DNA of 64,000 nt from CAVWXT01 sp963759115 (GTDB lineage Bacteria; Planctomycetota; Planctomycetia; Pirellulales; Thermoguttaceae). Within the stretch, counting starts at the first letter, position 1. Each line of letters starts with the position of its first letter. Made by a program: the position numbers and the translations under genes. The stretch spans positions 1,364,001-1,428,000 of the forward strand of contig CAVWXT010000006.1 in assembly GCA_963759115.1 (NCBI GenBank), given 5' to 3'. Shown here in pieces: positions 16,310 to 24,288 of this stretch. Under the pieces are notes generated by a model, which searched no databases, was not told the DNA's origin, and was given only the letters and a program-made list of their open reading frames with translations.

Positions 16310-17611
16310 TCAATTCTCGACAGGCTGCGGGTTTACCCAACCGCCCATCGTAGGCTGTGCCACGACGGCGACGGGTGTGGATGGATGATGGCTGATGGCG
16401 GATGAAAGCTTCGTGTCCCTGGCGTGACGGGCAGCGTATGATACGCCGATGATCCGTCCGCTCACGTCCCTGATCGTAGCGAACGTCACAGAAACATCGA
16501 CAAGCGTGCCATCCTTGCGGCGTTGAATCGCATCACACGGCTCAATACATTCGCCTCGCTTCAGCCTTGACAGCAAGGACTGCACTTCGCCGGGTCGATT
16601 CCCTGGCGAGATCATCGAGATGGATTGTCCAAGGGCCTCTTCCGCCAGATATCCGTAGAGCCGCTCTGCGCCCGCATTCCACGAGGTGATGATGCCGTCC
16701 AGATCGTTGCCGATGACTGCATCCGGGAAGGAATCGACAATCGCTGACAGATGAGCCAGTTGCGCCTCCTTCCTCTTCCGCTCGGTAACATCTCGGAACA
16801 CGTTCACGACCTCTGTCACCCGACCGTTGCGCCGCACAAACCGAGTCCCAACCTCCACCCACACGCTGTCGCCATTCCTATGCTTCAGTTCCAGTTCGAC
16901 GATCTCAGTGGGTTTGCCTTGGAAAATCGTCCGGCGAAACAGCCATACCGTCCGGGGAATGTCTTTTAGCCGTAGAATTCCCAACTTGGTAAACCGCTTC
17001 CCGATCAGTTCTTCTGGCGTGTAGCCGAAGACCTCCTCGACTCTGCTATTGACGGCGAGCATTCTGCCGTGCGTATCGACGTAGGTAATCACGTCTCGTG
17101 TATTGTCGAAGATTGTGCGGAAGCGGCTCTCGGACTGCCGCAGTTCCTCCTCGGTTCGCACTCGCTCCGCCACTTGGCGATCCAATTGTGCGTCGGGATC
17201 GGGAAACTGCGAGAGGCAGATCTGGCGACGAGGCCACCGCAGGAAGAGCAGTACGTCGAGCCACAACAAGACCGCTGCGCTGACTTTTGTCATACCATAG
17301 ACATCTCCGAGGAGGGCTCGGTCTAGCCCAAGTCCCGTTAGATGAAGACCGCCCACTCCAAGGGCTGAGACAAAAAGCATCCAAAAGGCAATGGATAGTC
17401 GCTCCGTCGAGCACCGTGGTATGAGGCGACTAACGAGAAAAGCAAGCACCCAGCAGGCCCCCAGAATGGCGATGTCACAAAGGAAGTGGAACCAGATGAA
17501 ATAGGGACTCAATGCATCCACCACGGCATCAATCCTCGAATTGTGACCATCTACGGGTTCAGGGAGCGTAACAGGCTCATGTAGGCGACCCTTACCATGC
17601 CCCAGAGCCAC
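16310..17611 (-). CDS. membrane PAS-PAS sensor without output domain (433 aa)
   Basis: Three or four N-terminal membrane helices (YFIWFHFLCDIAILGACWVL, a second around LSIAFWMLFVSALGVGGLHL, a third around VSAAVLLWLDVLLFL) are followed by a short coiled coil (QLDRQVAERVRTEEELRQSE). PAS domain 1 reads FRTIFDNTRDVITYVDTHGR with a PAC motif NVFRDVTERK. PAS domain 2 reads AIVDSFPDAVIGNDLDGII to IGVSYAARHARD. No histidine kinase, GGDEF or other effector follows. The GTG start at 17611 lacks a clear ribosome binding site; a later start is possible. Confidence 0.75.
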   Translation of the reverse strand: MALGHGKGRLHEPVTLPEPVDGHNSRIDAVVDALSPYFIWFHFLCDIAILGACWVLAFLVSRLIPRCSTERLSIAFWMLFVSALGVGGLHLTGLGLDRALLGDVYGMTKVSAAVLLWLDVLLFLRWPRRQICLSQFPDPDAQLDRQVAERVRTEEELRQSESRFRTIFDNTRDVITYVDTHGRMLAVNSRVEEVFGYTPEELIGKRFTKLGILRLKDIPRTVWLFRRTIFQGKPTEIVELELKHRNGDSVWVEVGTRFVRRNGRVTEVVNVFRDVTERKRKEAQLAHLSAIVDSFPDAVIGNDLDGIITSWNAGAERLYGYLAEEALGQSISMISPGNRPGEVQSLLSRLKRGECIEPCDAIQRRKDGTLVDVSVTFATIRDVSGRIIGVSYAARHARDTKLSSAISHHPSTPVAVVAQPTMGGWVNPQPVEN

Positions 17612-17880
17612 TGCGCAAATTTAGGTTGCGAAACTCCGGGGAGAGGACAACTAGGGTATACACTTGTAGCGGTTGTCGCAGACGGCGCAACCCATTTGGC
17701 AGCAAGCGATGGCCTCCTGTTGCCTTCCTGGGGAACTCCTGCTTGGATTTTTCGGATTATCCGTCATCCGTGTCCTTGACGTGAGGCTTTGCCCTGGTGT
17801 TATAGATTGCCTCGTCGATTTTGGGGGTTATGTTTGTTCAGTCAGGGGTAATCGCAAGACTCAAGAACGGAGAGCCAACG

Positions 17881-18192
17881 ATGGCCAAGAGAACACGACA
17901 GGGGCAAAAGCAATGTCCAGCGTGCAAAAAGTGGATCAAAGGGACACGAACCAGGGCGTGCCCTTCCTGCGGCCACGACTTCACGGGAAAGCAACCGGCT
18001 GCGCCCGAAGCGACACCCGCCCCAGTTGAGAAAACGGCCAACACCGTTACCGTCGAGCAGGTGAAGGCGGTGGCCCAGACCGTCAAGGCCATCGGTGGCG
18101 CTGATCGCCTAAACGAACTGCTGGGGCTGATCAAGGAAGTCGGCGGCCTACGTCGATTCAAGGACTTGCTCGACGCCATGTCAGTAGCGTAG
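17881..18192 (+). CDS. zinc-ribbon protein (103 aa)
   Basis: ATG at 17881 with GGAGAGCC upstream. Residues 10-40 hold a CxxC...CxxC ribbon (CPACKKWIKGTRTRACPSCG). A Pro/Ala linker and a helical C-terminus (EQVKAVAQTVKAIGGADRLN) follow. It probably binds nucleic acid or acts as an adaptor, inferred from the fold. A terminator follows 25 bases after the stop. Positions 17612-17880 contain no supported gene. Confidence 0.7.
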   Translation: MAKRTRQGQKQCPACKKWIKGTRTRACPSCGHDFTGKQPAAPEATPAPVEKTANTVTVEQVKAVAQTVKAIGGADRLNELLGLIKEVGGLRRFKDLLDAMSVA

Positions 18193-18216
18193 CTACTCGC
18201 CATCCTGAATACTGAG

Positions 18217-18245
18217 AAAGCCTAGGAGATCCCAGGCTTTTTCTT
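18217..18245 (+). terminator. rho-independent terminator
   Basis: Stem AAAGCCTAGG / CCCAGGCTTT with a 4-base loop, followed by TTCTTT. It lies just past the zinc-ribbon gene. Confidence 0.7.
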
Positions 18246-18300
18246 TGGTCGGCACAACGTCAAAGACCGAGCCACACCCACTTCCAACGGCCACCACGCT

Positions 18301-18669
18301 TCAACGCCCGTGGCCTACTTCCCGTTGCGAGGCACATCGGACGCATTGTGCCGTGTAAGGGATGGCTTGTAGGCGGGCATCGGGGATCTTCACGCCGCAC
18401 TCGTCGCAGTAACCGTAGCTGCCGTCCTCGATCCGCTCGATGGCTGCTTCAATCTGGTCAAGAGCCTCCTTCTCGCCCCCCAGCAGGCTCAGCGTGAGTT
18501 CCTGATCGAAGTTGCCACTGCCAAGCTCGGCCATGTGGTTCGGCATGCTGGTAGTGTTGTTGTGCTCCTTGTTCAGGGCGTTATTTTCCATCTGCGTCAT
18601 GTCGCCCTGGAGTCTTGCTCGGAGAGCCAGAAGTCTTTCCCGATGAAGCGTGTAGTCCGGTGTGGACAT
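18301..18669 (-). CDS. DksA/TraR-type zinc-finger protein (122 aa)
   Basis: A long N-terminal coiled-coil helix pair (HRERLLALRARLQGD, LGGEKEALDQIEAAIERIE) leads to the four-cysteine finger YCDECGVKIPDARLQAI with CVRCA. DksA-like proteins bind the RNA polymerase secondary channel and modulate stringent control. The length is shorter than DksA proper and closer to the planctomycete TraR/DksA class. Confidence 0.88.
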   Translation of the reverse strand: MSTPDYTLHRERLLALRARLQGDMTQMENNALNKEHNNTTSMPNHMAELGSGNFDQELTLSLLGGEKEALDQIEAAIERIEDGSYGYCDECGVKIPDARLQAIPYTAQCVRCASQREVGHGR

Positions 18670-18862
18670 TTCGTGGAACCTACAAGAAGGTCGGGTAGTG
18701 CAGCAGTTCACCAAAGGCAACGACGCTGATGTACTGCATTATACCCGATCTCTACCCGGTGTGGGCGTAGCGGTCGGCCAGTCCCGTCACGGTCTCGTCG
18801 TCGCTTGCCCAACTAGAGGATCGCCGGGCTTCGTCGGATTGCCGGAAGGAGCCGACATTCTC

Positions 18863-19345
18863 CTATGCGACCTTCGAGACCTCTTCCCAAAGGCCGGGCC
18901 CTGTGTGGAAAACGTGGTTCGCCGTTGCGGGCACTACCTGCCACGGGTCTGCCGCCAGAAAGCGATCCAGTTGCTCCGGTCCCCAGGCGACGTGGCTACG
19001 GAAGAACTTGCATGGATAGGTCGGCCCGCAAACCAATTGTTGTAGATGCTTGGTCTGCACCGAATGGTAAACACCCGGCAGGACTTCGATTTCACCGAGC
19101 GGCTCGTCCGTGTGTAGGGCGATCAGCGGTCCAGCGATTGGCCCGCCCGAGTACAGGTACCCATTATATCGGCATCGCCGCTTGTATCGCCACGTCTCTC
19201 TGACCGTCGTGGTCGTTGGGCGATTGAGCACCACGCCGACCGCCTGATCCTCCGATTGCTGAATCAATATGATCACCGTCCTGATGAAGTCCAGGTCACG
19301 CTCATGCGGAGGTGCGACCAGAAGATGTCCTGCGAGGGAGTCCAT
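18863..19345 (-). CDS. YqgE/AlgH-family protein (160 aa)
   Basis: UPF0301 hallmarks: MDSLAGHLLVAPPHERD near the start, VVLNRPTTTTVRE, and GGPIAGPLIALHTDE (the YSGGP motif). The C-terminal HVAWGPEQLDRFLA resembles the family GYAGW-QLE motif. Members affect expression of exopolysaccharide and other genes by an unclear mechanism. It is slightly shorter than the usual 180-190 residues. Confidence 0.85.
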   Translation of the reverse strand: MDSLAGHLLVAPPHERDLDFIRTVIILIQQSEDQAVGVVLNRPTTTTVRETWRYKRRCRYNGYLYSGGPIAGPLIALHTDEPLGEIEVLPGVYHSVQTKHLQQLVCGPTYPCKFFRSHVAWGPEQLDRFLAADPWQVVPATANHVFHTGPGLWEEVSKVA

Positions 19346-19476
19346 CAGGCGGGTGTTCCGTGTGGAGGGGGCGGCTTGCCTTTCGGTCCAGCCGGACCCC
19401 AGCCTATCCTCGAAGCGCCCCCCGTGTCAATATGCTACGATGATCGCCTCCTGGCAACTCCTAGAAGAACGGGGCA

Positions 19477-19764
19477 TCACGACTGATGGTCCGTCCAAAC
19501 GAACGCCGCCTGGGTCAAGATGTTGTGAACGAAGTCGAATCCCGCCTCCCTCAAGGCGATCTCCACCTTCTTCTTGCTGGGTGGCTCGCCATTCAGATAG
19601 ACAAGGCCCCAGCAGACCGTGTCACCACCATCGACGTGCAACCCCGTTGCTACCTGCTTGACCAACAGCTTCGGGTTCAGCCTTGCCAACAAGTGCTGGA
19701 TGGGGAGGAACTCGTGTTCATCCCGCACCGAGAACGCTTTCGGCAATTGGATGTTCGTTTGCAT
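19477..19764 (-). CDS. conserved hypothetical protein (95 aa)
   Basis: ATG at 19764 preceded by AGGAGGTG. Reads MQTNIQLPKAFSVRDEHEFL, then LARLNPKLLVKQVATGLHV, CWGLVYLNGEPPSKKKVEIA and an end rich in hydrophobics. The product is soluble and mixed alpha/beta. I do not recognise the family. It is the last gene of a minus-strand group of four small genes. Confidence 0.6.
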   Translation of the reverse strand: MQTNIQLPKAFSVRDEHEFLPIQHLLARLNPKLLVKQVATGLHVDGGDTVCWGLVYLNGEPPSKKKVEIALREAGFDFVHNILTQAAFVWTDHQS

Positions 19765-19814
19765 GACACACCTCCTGATTGTGTTGAAGACGCAAACAAC
19801 CAATCCCCCCACAA

Positions 19815-20003
19815 TCACATCTCCTCCAACCGCTTCCTCAACGCCGTATACCTCCGGGCCGTGGCCTGCCACCACACGGCCACCGTCAGGTCTGCTTCGA
19901 GGAGTTCAATGCGCTCTTGCAGCGAGGACATCGCATAGCCGCAGTTCTTGAACTTCCATTCTCCGGCGAAAGCGTCCCTCCTTGGTGATTCAATCGAGTG
20001 CAT
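19815..20003 (-). CDS. small hypothetical protein (62 aa)
   Basis: MHSIESPRRDAFAGEWKFKN followed by a helix (LQERIELLEADLTVAVWWQATA, amphipathic) and the ending RRYTALRKRLEEM. Its start overlaps the stop of the upstream 75-aa gene by 14 bases, so translation is probably coupled. AAGGAAC serves as ribosome binding site. Confidence 0.5.
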   Translation of the reverse strand: MHSIESPRRDAFAGEWKFKNCGYAMSSLQERIELLEADLTVAVWWQATARRYTALRKRLEEM

Positions 20004-20217
20004 GCCGTTCCTTCGAAATTAGTTTAAGGCCAGCTTTCCCATGCACCGACTCGACATACTCTGCCAAAGCGGCGGGATCATAGGCATCGCTCTTCCTCAA
20101 CATTTCGATCAACTGCATCAGTTCGGGCAGCCGAGGTGCAGTATAGTGTGCTTCGCAGTAGAACTGTTCGCCATCCCAAACGAAAAACTTGCCCAAAGGT
20201 AGTCTGAATCGAGTCAT
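19990..20217 (-). CDS. small hypothetical protein (75 aa)
   Basis: ATG at 20217 with GGAGGGATG upstream. MTRFRLPLGKFFVWDGEQFY is followed by a helical region (RLPELMQLIEMLRKSDAYDP, ALAEYVESVHGKAGL). No family was recognised. It overlaps the 62-aa gene downstream. Confidence 0.55.
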   Translation of the reverse strand: MTRFRLPLGKFFVWDGEQFYCEAHYTAPRLPELMQLIEMLRKSDAYDPAALAEYVESVHGKAGLKLISKERHALD

Positions 20218-20348
20218 GCTACATCCCTCCATCACCTAGGATCACTCGCTCACCCCCCTCACTGGCCAGCACGTGCGAGTCTGGCAGATTGTCGGGGTGG
20301 GGCAGGCCACGTGTCGCAACGCCTGCGCCGATGCGGGCTGCGGTGACT

Positions 20349-20462
20349 TCACCTTTTCTTCTTGCCGAGCTTCGAGACGATCCGGTTCTTCTCCATCTTT
20401 TTCCGCAAGTGAGCGAACTTCGTCGCTGGTGTGCGGGTCATCTGCCGCCCTTGTCGAGCCAT
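20349..20462 (-). CDS. 37-aa highly basic protein
   Basis: GGAGGAATT lies 6 bases before the ATG at 20462. The product begins MARQGRQMTRTPATKFAHLR and ends SKLGKKKR, with about 40% Lys plus Arg. A clear paralogue, MAGKGRQVAHKPTTKFAHLR, occurs at 27004-27113. Conserved length, ribosome binding site and the TKFAHLRKKM core across the pair support a real gene. RNA or DNA binding is inferred from charge. Confidence 0.65.
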   Translation of the reverse strand: MARQGRQMTRTPATKFAHLRKKMEKNRIVSKLGKKKR

Positions 20463-20498
20463 TGCAATTCCTCCGCCTGCTTGATTCCCCTGGGGAGA

Positions 20499-20579
20499 TC
20501 ACGGCCACCTCCCGAACTTCTGCAACAAGAACAACAACACGACTGCCCCCACCGTTGCCCCGATCAGGCTCCAGAGCAA
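20499..20579 (-). CDS. possible 26-aa single-helix membrane peptide
   Basis: A TTG start at 20579 follows the serine-protease stop directly. The product reads LLWSLIGATVGAVVLLFLLQ and ends KFGRWP, one membrane helix with a basic end. There is no well-spaced ribosome binding site. It may be translated by coupling or be chance. Confidence 0.3.
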   Translation of the reverse strand: MLWSLIGATVGAVVLLFLLQKFGRWP

Positions 20580-20582
20580 TCC

Positions 20583-21801
20583 TCAAGCTAATTCAGGAAA
20601 GGCTGCAACCCAAGCCCGTCTCAATTCACCGTAATGTTCGTGCAACAGACGCAGCCAATGGATAATCTGGCAGCCACGCACGTACTTCTCCTTTTCGTTC
20701 CACCTGTTCTGAATCCCAACAAGTTGGACTCCCTCTGCATTCCAGAGTTCAACTTTGGTCACAGAGCCCTGCCACAGCCCGCCACCGCTAGCCCCACGGG
20801 GTTCCGGCAGATTGTCGTCTCCCTCGTTCTCCTCGTAATACCATATTTCCTTCTCTGGGTCGTATGGTAAGAAGATATCCACCGCTCGGTCGGATGCCGG
20901 ATCGGCCGAGGATACATTAGGCCAGTTCTCTGGCTTTATGGGAGCATTGCTGTAACACATGGGTCGGAGCGTCGGGTGAAGCTGAGATGGGTCCGTCTGT
21001 TCAGTTCGTATCACTTCGGACGAATAGCCGAACAGGAGACATCGGCATTCTGGATGACCTGGACCACGCAAGCTGATTTGGTCCAAGTCGATTGCCTCCT
21101 TGCCCAAAACAGGTAACGCCTCTGCGGGATCAAGTTCCAAAAATCCAACGTCAGGCCATTCCGATTCAATCTTGCCGCAACGTAGGATTGGAAGTGCTCC
21201 CGCATCAATCGCCTTAGTCTTCGGAACGACAAATGACAGTCGGCCTTCTGGTTGAGATGGCACGGCGTGAGCGGCGGTAGCCACAAACAAGTGCCCATCA
21301 ATACTGACGAGGACTCCGCTCGTGATCCTCTCCATTGGCTTGTTCAAGTCCACGAACGGGGTCTTCGGCAAAATCTGTGGGTGAAAAATGGGCCTACGGG
21401 GGATTCGTCCTGGCAAGGTGGATTTTCTGAGGGATGGCAGGGCAAATAAATGACGGTGGAAACAGCCGCAAAACCGGGGTTTTCTTGTTGTGTAACGGCC
21501 CTCGTCGGGTCTCCCACATCTGCAACGCACGGACCTTTGCCACGGAAAAACGGGGATGGAATCTATGAATCAGATCGTTGAGGCTCCCGAAATCACGAAA
21601 ACCCCTGAAAATCCAGATTCAAACTGAGTTTCACGGCCCAAATCAACCCACAGATTCTGCCGAGGAGGCCACGAACGCAACCGTATGTCTGCTCAGGTTT
21701 TGGGCTACAGCCCAAGAATCGTTCGTATTCACAACGATTCTGTCGAAGTATTCCACCTTCCTGGCCGCCCTAGCGCTTCCTGCTTGAGCCTTCTTTCCCA
21801 T
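20583..21801 (-). pseudogene. trypsin-like serine protease gene split by a miniature element
   Basis: The original ATG is at 21801 with GGGGAGGAAG upstream. It reads MGKKAQAGSARAARKVEYFD for 41 codons until element 5 (21359-21669). Removing the element and one duplication gives exactly 900 bases, 299 aa, joined at TVAFVDLNKPME. Trypsin-like features are VATAAHAV (catalytic His), WPDVGFLEL (Asp) and EPRGASGGGLW (a GxSGG-type Ser loop). No signal peptide is visible, so it is cytoplasmic as written. Such proteases occur as effectors in defence and signalling loci, but no partner is identified here. Confidence 0.8.
21359..21669 (-). mobile_element. ISL3-type miniature element, copy 5
   Basis: 311 bp. 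The target duplication is CACGAACG (21351-21358, 21670-21677). It interrupts the serine protease after about 40 codons and removes its start and ribosome binding site from the catalytic part. Confidence 0.95.
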
Positions 21802-22026
21802 GATTTTCAGTCTTCCTCCCCATTTCCTCGCAACTGCCAGATTGTATCCGGTCTTCCAGTATGGACTGATCGAATCGGTGCAGTGCGCCTCACGATGACC
21901 TTCGGCGGGGCCATGCCGGTGCCCACCACACCAGCCATCGAATCACGTCTTTGATGCCCACCTCGTAGGCGGGTAGCCGTGCTGGTCATGGCCCTCTGCC
22001 GATCCCTTTCACCTCTCGAATGCGGA

Positions 22027-22242
22027 TCAGGAATCGCCCTCCTCATACCACACCGAAATCGACCACAGTATCGGCCCAAAACTGCCGCCAGTTGCCGATT
22101 GCCTGATGTCCGCAATCTTGATATGTGGGTGCTCCCGCAGCCAAGCATTGATTTCGTTCTCCAAGGAAATCGCCTTGTCGTTGGAAACACGCCCCCAGGC
22201 GTCGAATACCGGATTCTTCTTCCAGAACAGCTTAACCTTCAT
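22027..22242 (-). CDS. small hypothetical protein (71 aa)
   Basis: ATG at 22242 with AGGAGAACG upstream. MKVKLFWKKNPVFDAWGRVS is followed by LENEINAWLREHPHIKIADI and a beta-rich end (GPILWSISVWYEEGDS). No family was recognised. Element 6 lies 54 bases upstream and may have displaced its promoter. The stretch 21802-22026 has no supported gene. Confidence 0.55.
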   Translation of the reverse strand: MKVKLFWKKNPVFDAWGRVSNDKAISLENEINAWLREHPHIKIADIRQSATGGSFGPILWSISVWYEEGDS

Positions 22243-22296
22243 GTGAGCGTTCTCCTGTCTAACTAGCTTCACGCTACTTCCAAAACCCTGTAATGA

Positions 22297-22608
22297 GCCT
22301 CCTCGGCAGAATCTGTGGGTTGATTTGGGCCGTGAAACTCAGTTTGAATCTGGATTTTCAGGGGTTTTCGTGATTTCGGGAGCCTCAACGATCTGATTCA
22401 TAGATTCCATCCCCGTTTTTTCCGTGGCAAAGGTCCGTGCGTTGCAGATGTGGGAGACCCGACGAGGGCCGTTACACAACAAGAAAACCCCGGTTTTGCG
22501 GCTGTTTCCACCGTCATTTATTTGCCCTGCCATCCCTCAGAAAATCCACCTTGCCAGGACGAATCCCCCGTAGGCCCATTTTTCACCCACAGATTTTGCC
22601 GAAGACCC
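22297..22608 (+). mobile_element. ISL3-type miniature element, copy 6
   Basis: 312 bp; it carries one extra T in the T-tract near position 120 compared with the other copies. The target duplication is TGTAATGA (22289-22296, 22609-22616). It is inserted between genes, upstream of the 71-aa gene. Confidence 0.95.
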
Positions 22609-22886
22609 TGTAATGAAGACTCGGCCTTGGACCGTGCAACGGCAACACCCCTCGGGCCTCGGGCATCCTGGACGAGAGACCATAGCCACCATCACCACCA
22701 CCAAGCACCTTTCCGGCCTCGGCACTCCATTCCGTATCAGCCGCCCGCTCCCTAAACACCCTCCCAAACGCACCAGGACGCACGAGAATCAATTCAAAAT
22801 GGAAAAACGACTTGGGACACCCCCCATTTCCATCTTGCGCAATTTGCAGACACAACAATAGCCCGTGAACGAAAAGTGGTCTCTCG

Positions 22887-23153
22887 TTATCGTTTCAATC
22901 GAATCAGCGACTCTTTCTCCTCCCGTGACATGGCCTTGATCGCCAACTCACGCCTCAAGGCCACGCTTCGGCTGGCGTGCGATTCCTGATAGATCAATTC
23001 AACGGGGAGACGGCTGCGGGTATAGCGTGAGGCGTTCCCGGCGTTGTGCTGCTGACATCGGCGGGACACGTTGTTGGTGATCCCGGTGTAAAGCGAACCA
23101 TCGGCACACCGCACAAGGTACAAGAACCATGCCTCGTTAGTTGTTTCAGCCAT
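22887..23153 (-). CDS. GIY-YIG nuclease-domain protein (88 aa)
   Basis: The GIY-YIG core reads WFLYLVRCADGSLYTGIT, followed by NNVSRRCQQHNAG and SRYTRSRLPVELIYQE, as in the UvrC-like single-domain YhbQ family. The conserved Tyr, Arg and His are present. GGAGAGGAAA precedes the ATG. The stop of a decayed upstream gene overlaps this start (ATGGCTGA). The region 22617-22886 has open frames but no gene I can support. Confidence 0.85.
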   Translation of the reverse strand: MAETTNEAWFLYLVRCADGSLYTGITNNVSRRCQQHNAGNASRYTRSRLPVELIYQESHASRSVALRRELAIKAMSREEKESLIRLKR

Positions 23154-23247
23154 TTTCCTCTCCACCAAACCCGCTCGGCACCTTTTCCACGGCCCCCGAT
23201 GTATGATAGCCCCACAACAAGGCACGATCTTCGGCACCGACATCATC
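23146..23247 (-). pseudogene. 3' fragment of a paralogue of the gene at 27762-28571
   Basis: Read with one frameshift, this stretch gives SVPKIVPCCGAIIHRG and then VEKVPSGFGGEENG. The intact gene ends AVPKIVPRRGSVVHRE, VVEKVPSGFGGE. Only about 30 codons of the 3' end survive. Confidence 0.6.
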
Positions 23248-23323
23248 AGTTTCACGTCATCAAATTCAGGGCAACATCCGGTTCATCAAGACTCCGGGAA
23301 TCGTCAAACTATTAGCTCGCACA

Positions 23324-24148
23324 TCATGCTATCCTGGGGTAGATGCTCGCCTTTGGCAACGCCCCTTGAAGCTCCTCAACTCCCGCTTTGGTCACCTGAG
23401 TGTCACAGAGGTCTAGCCTCCTTAGTTGTGTCAAGCTCTTGAGGAATTCCAGCCCACCATCCGTCACCCGAGTACGCTCAAGCTCCAGCCATAGGAGTTG
23501 GGTCAGCCCTTCGAGGTGCTCCAGTCCGGCGTCGGTCACTTGGGTGTCACAGAGGTCGAGCCCCTGGAGGTGGACCAGCCCTTCGAGGTGCTCCAACCCT
23601 GAGTCGGTCAGTTGCGTCTTTTGGAGGTCTAGCCATTGGAGTTGCGTCAGTCCTTCCAGGTGTTCCATTCCGGTGTCGGTCACCTGGGTGCCCTTGAGAC
23701 CCAGTCGTCGGAGTTGGGTCAACCCTTTCAGGTGTTTCAGTCCTGCATCGGTGACTTTGGTCCACGAAAGCTCCAGCCATAGGAGTTGGGTCAGCCCTTC
23801 GAGGTGCTCCATTCCGGCGTCCGTTACCGAAGTGGCCCAGAGGTTCAGCAACAGGAGTTGGCTCAATCCCTTGAGGTGTTCCAGTGCGGCATCAGTCACC
23901 TGAGTTCTTCGGAGGTCAAGCCATTGGAGTTGCGTCAGTCCTTCCAGGTGTTCGAGTCCGGCCCCGGTGACTTGCGTGCCCTTGAGGTCCAGCCCTTGGA
24001 GATGGGCCAACCCTTTGAACTGTTCCAATCCGGCATCGGTCACCGGGAGAAAGCTCAAGCTCACTTGAATCCCAGGTTGCCCGGAACTCTCGACCGTGCC
24101 ACCGAGTGCTTCAATCTCGGCGATGGCCTTCTCTTGCTCGTTGTCCAT
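23324..24148 (-). CDS. leucine-rich repeat protein (274 aa)
   Basis: Ten or so 24-residue repeats of the type LxWLDLxxTQVTDAGLEHLEGL fill most of the protein. These are cysteine-free F-box-like repeats common in planctomycetes. The N-terminus (MDNEQEKAIAEIEALGGTVE) has no signal peptide, suggesting a cytoplasmic protein-binding scaffold. Near-identical repeats at DNA level make this region prone to recombination. Confidence 0.85.
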   Translation of the reverse strand: MDNEQEKAIAEIEALGGTVESSGQPGIQVSLSFLPVTDAGLEQFKGLAHLQGLDLKGTQVTGAGLEHLEGLTQLQWLDLRRTQVTDAALEHLKGLSQLLLLNLWATSVTDAGMEHLEGLTQLLWLELSWTKVTDAGLKHLKGLTQLRRLGLKGTQVTDTGMEHLEGLTQLQWLDLQKTQLTDSGLEHLEGLVHLQGLDLCDTQVTDAGLEHLEGLTQLLWLELERTRVTDGGLEFLKSLTQLRRLDLCDTQVTKAGVEELQGALPKASIYPRIA

Positions 24149-24288
24149 AGGTCACTTCGCCGTTCGGTCCTTGACCACGCCACGTCCTCACCCAAGAGCG
24201 ACACTCAGGCCCGAAGCACAGGGGCATCGAGATCCACAACAGCACATTCGGAGAGCCCCAAGGAATCACCCACTTCTGCTGAAGTCCG

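Noticed and set aside
22583..22858. A 90-codon minus-strand frame running into element 6
   Set aside because: It remains open after excision but has Gly/Pro/Arg-biased composition, no ribosome binding site and no family resemblance.
23324..24148. Regular 72-bp direct repeats considered as a CRISPR or satellite array
   Set aside because: They are codon repeats of a leucine-rich repeat protein; there are no spacers.
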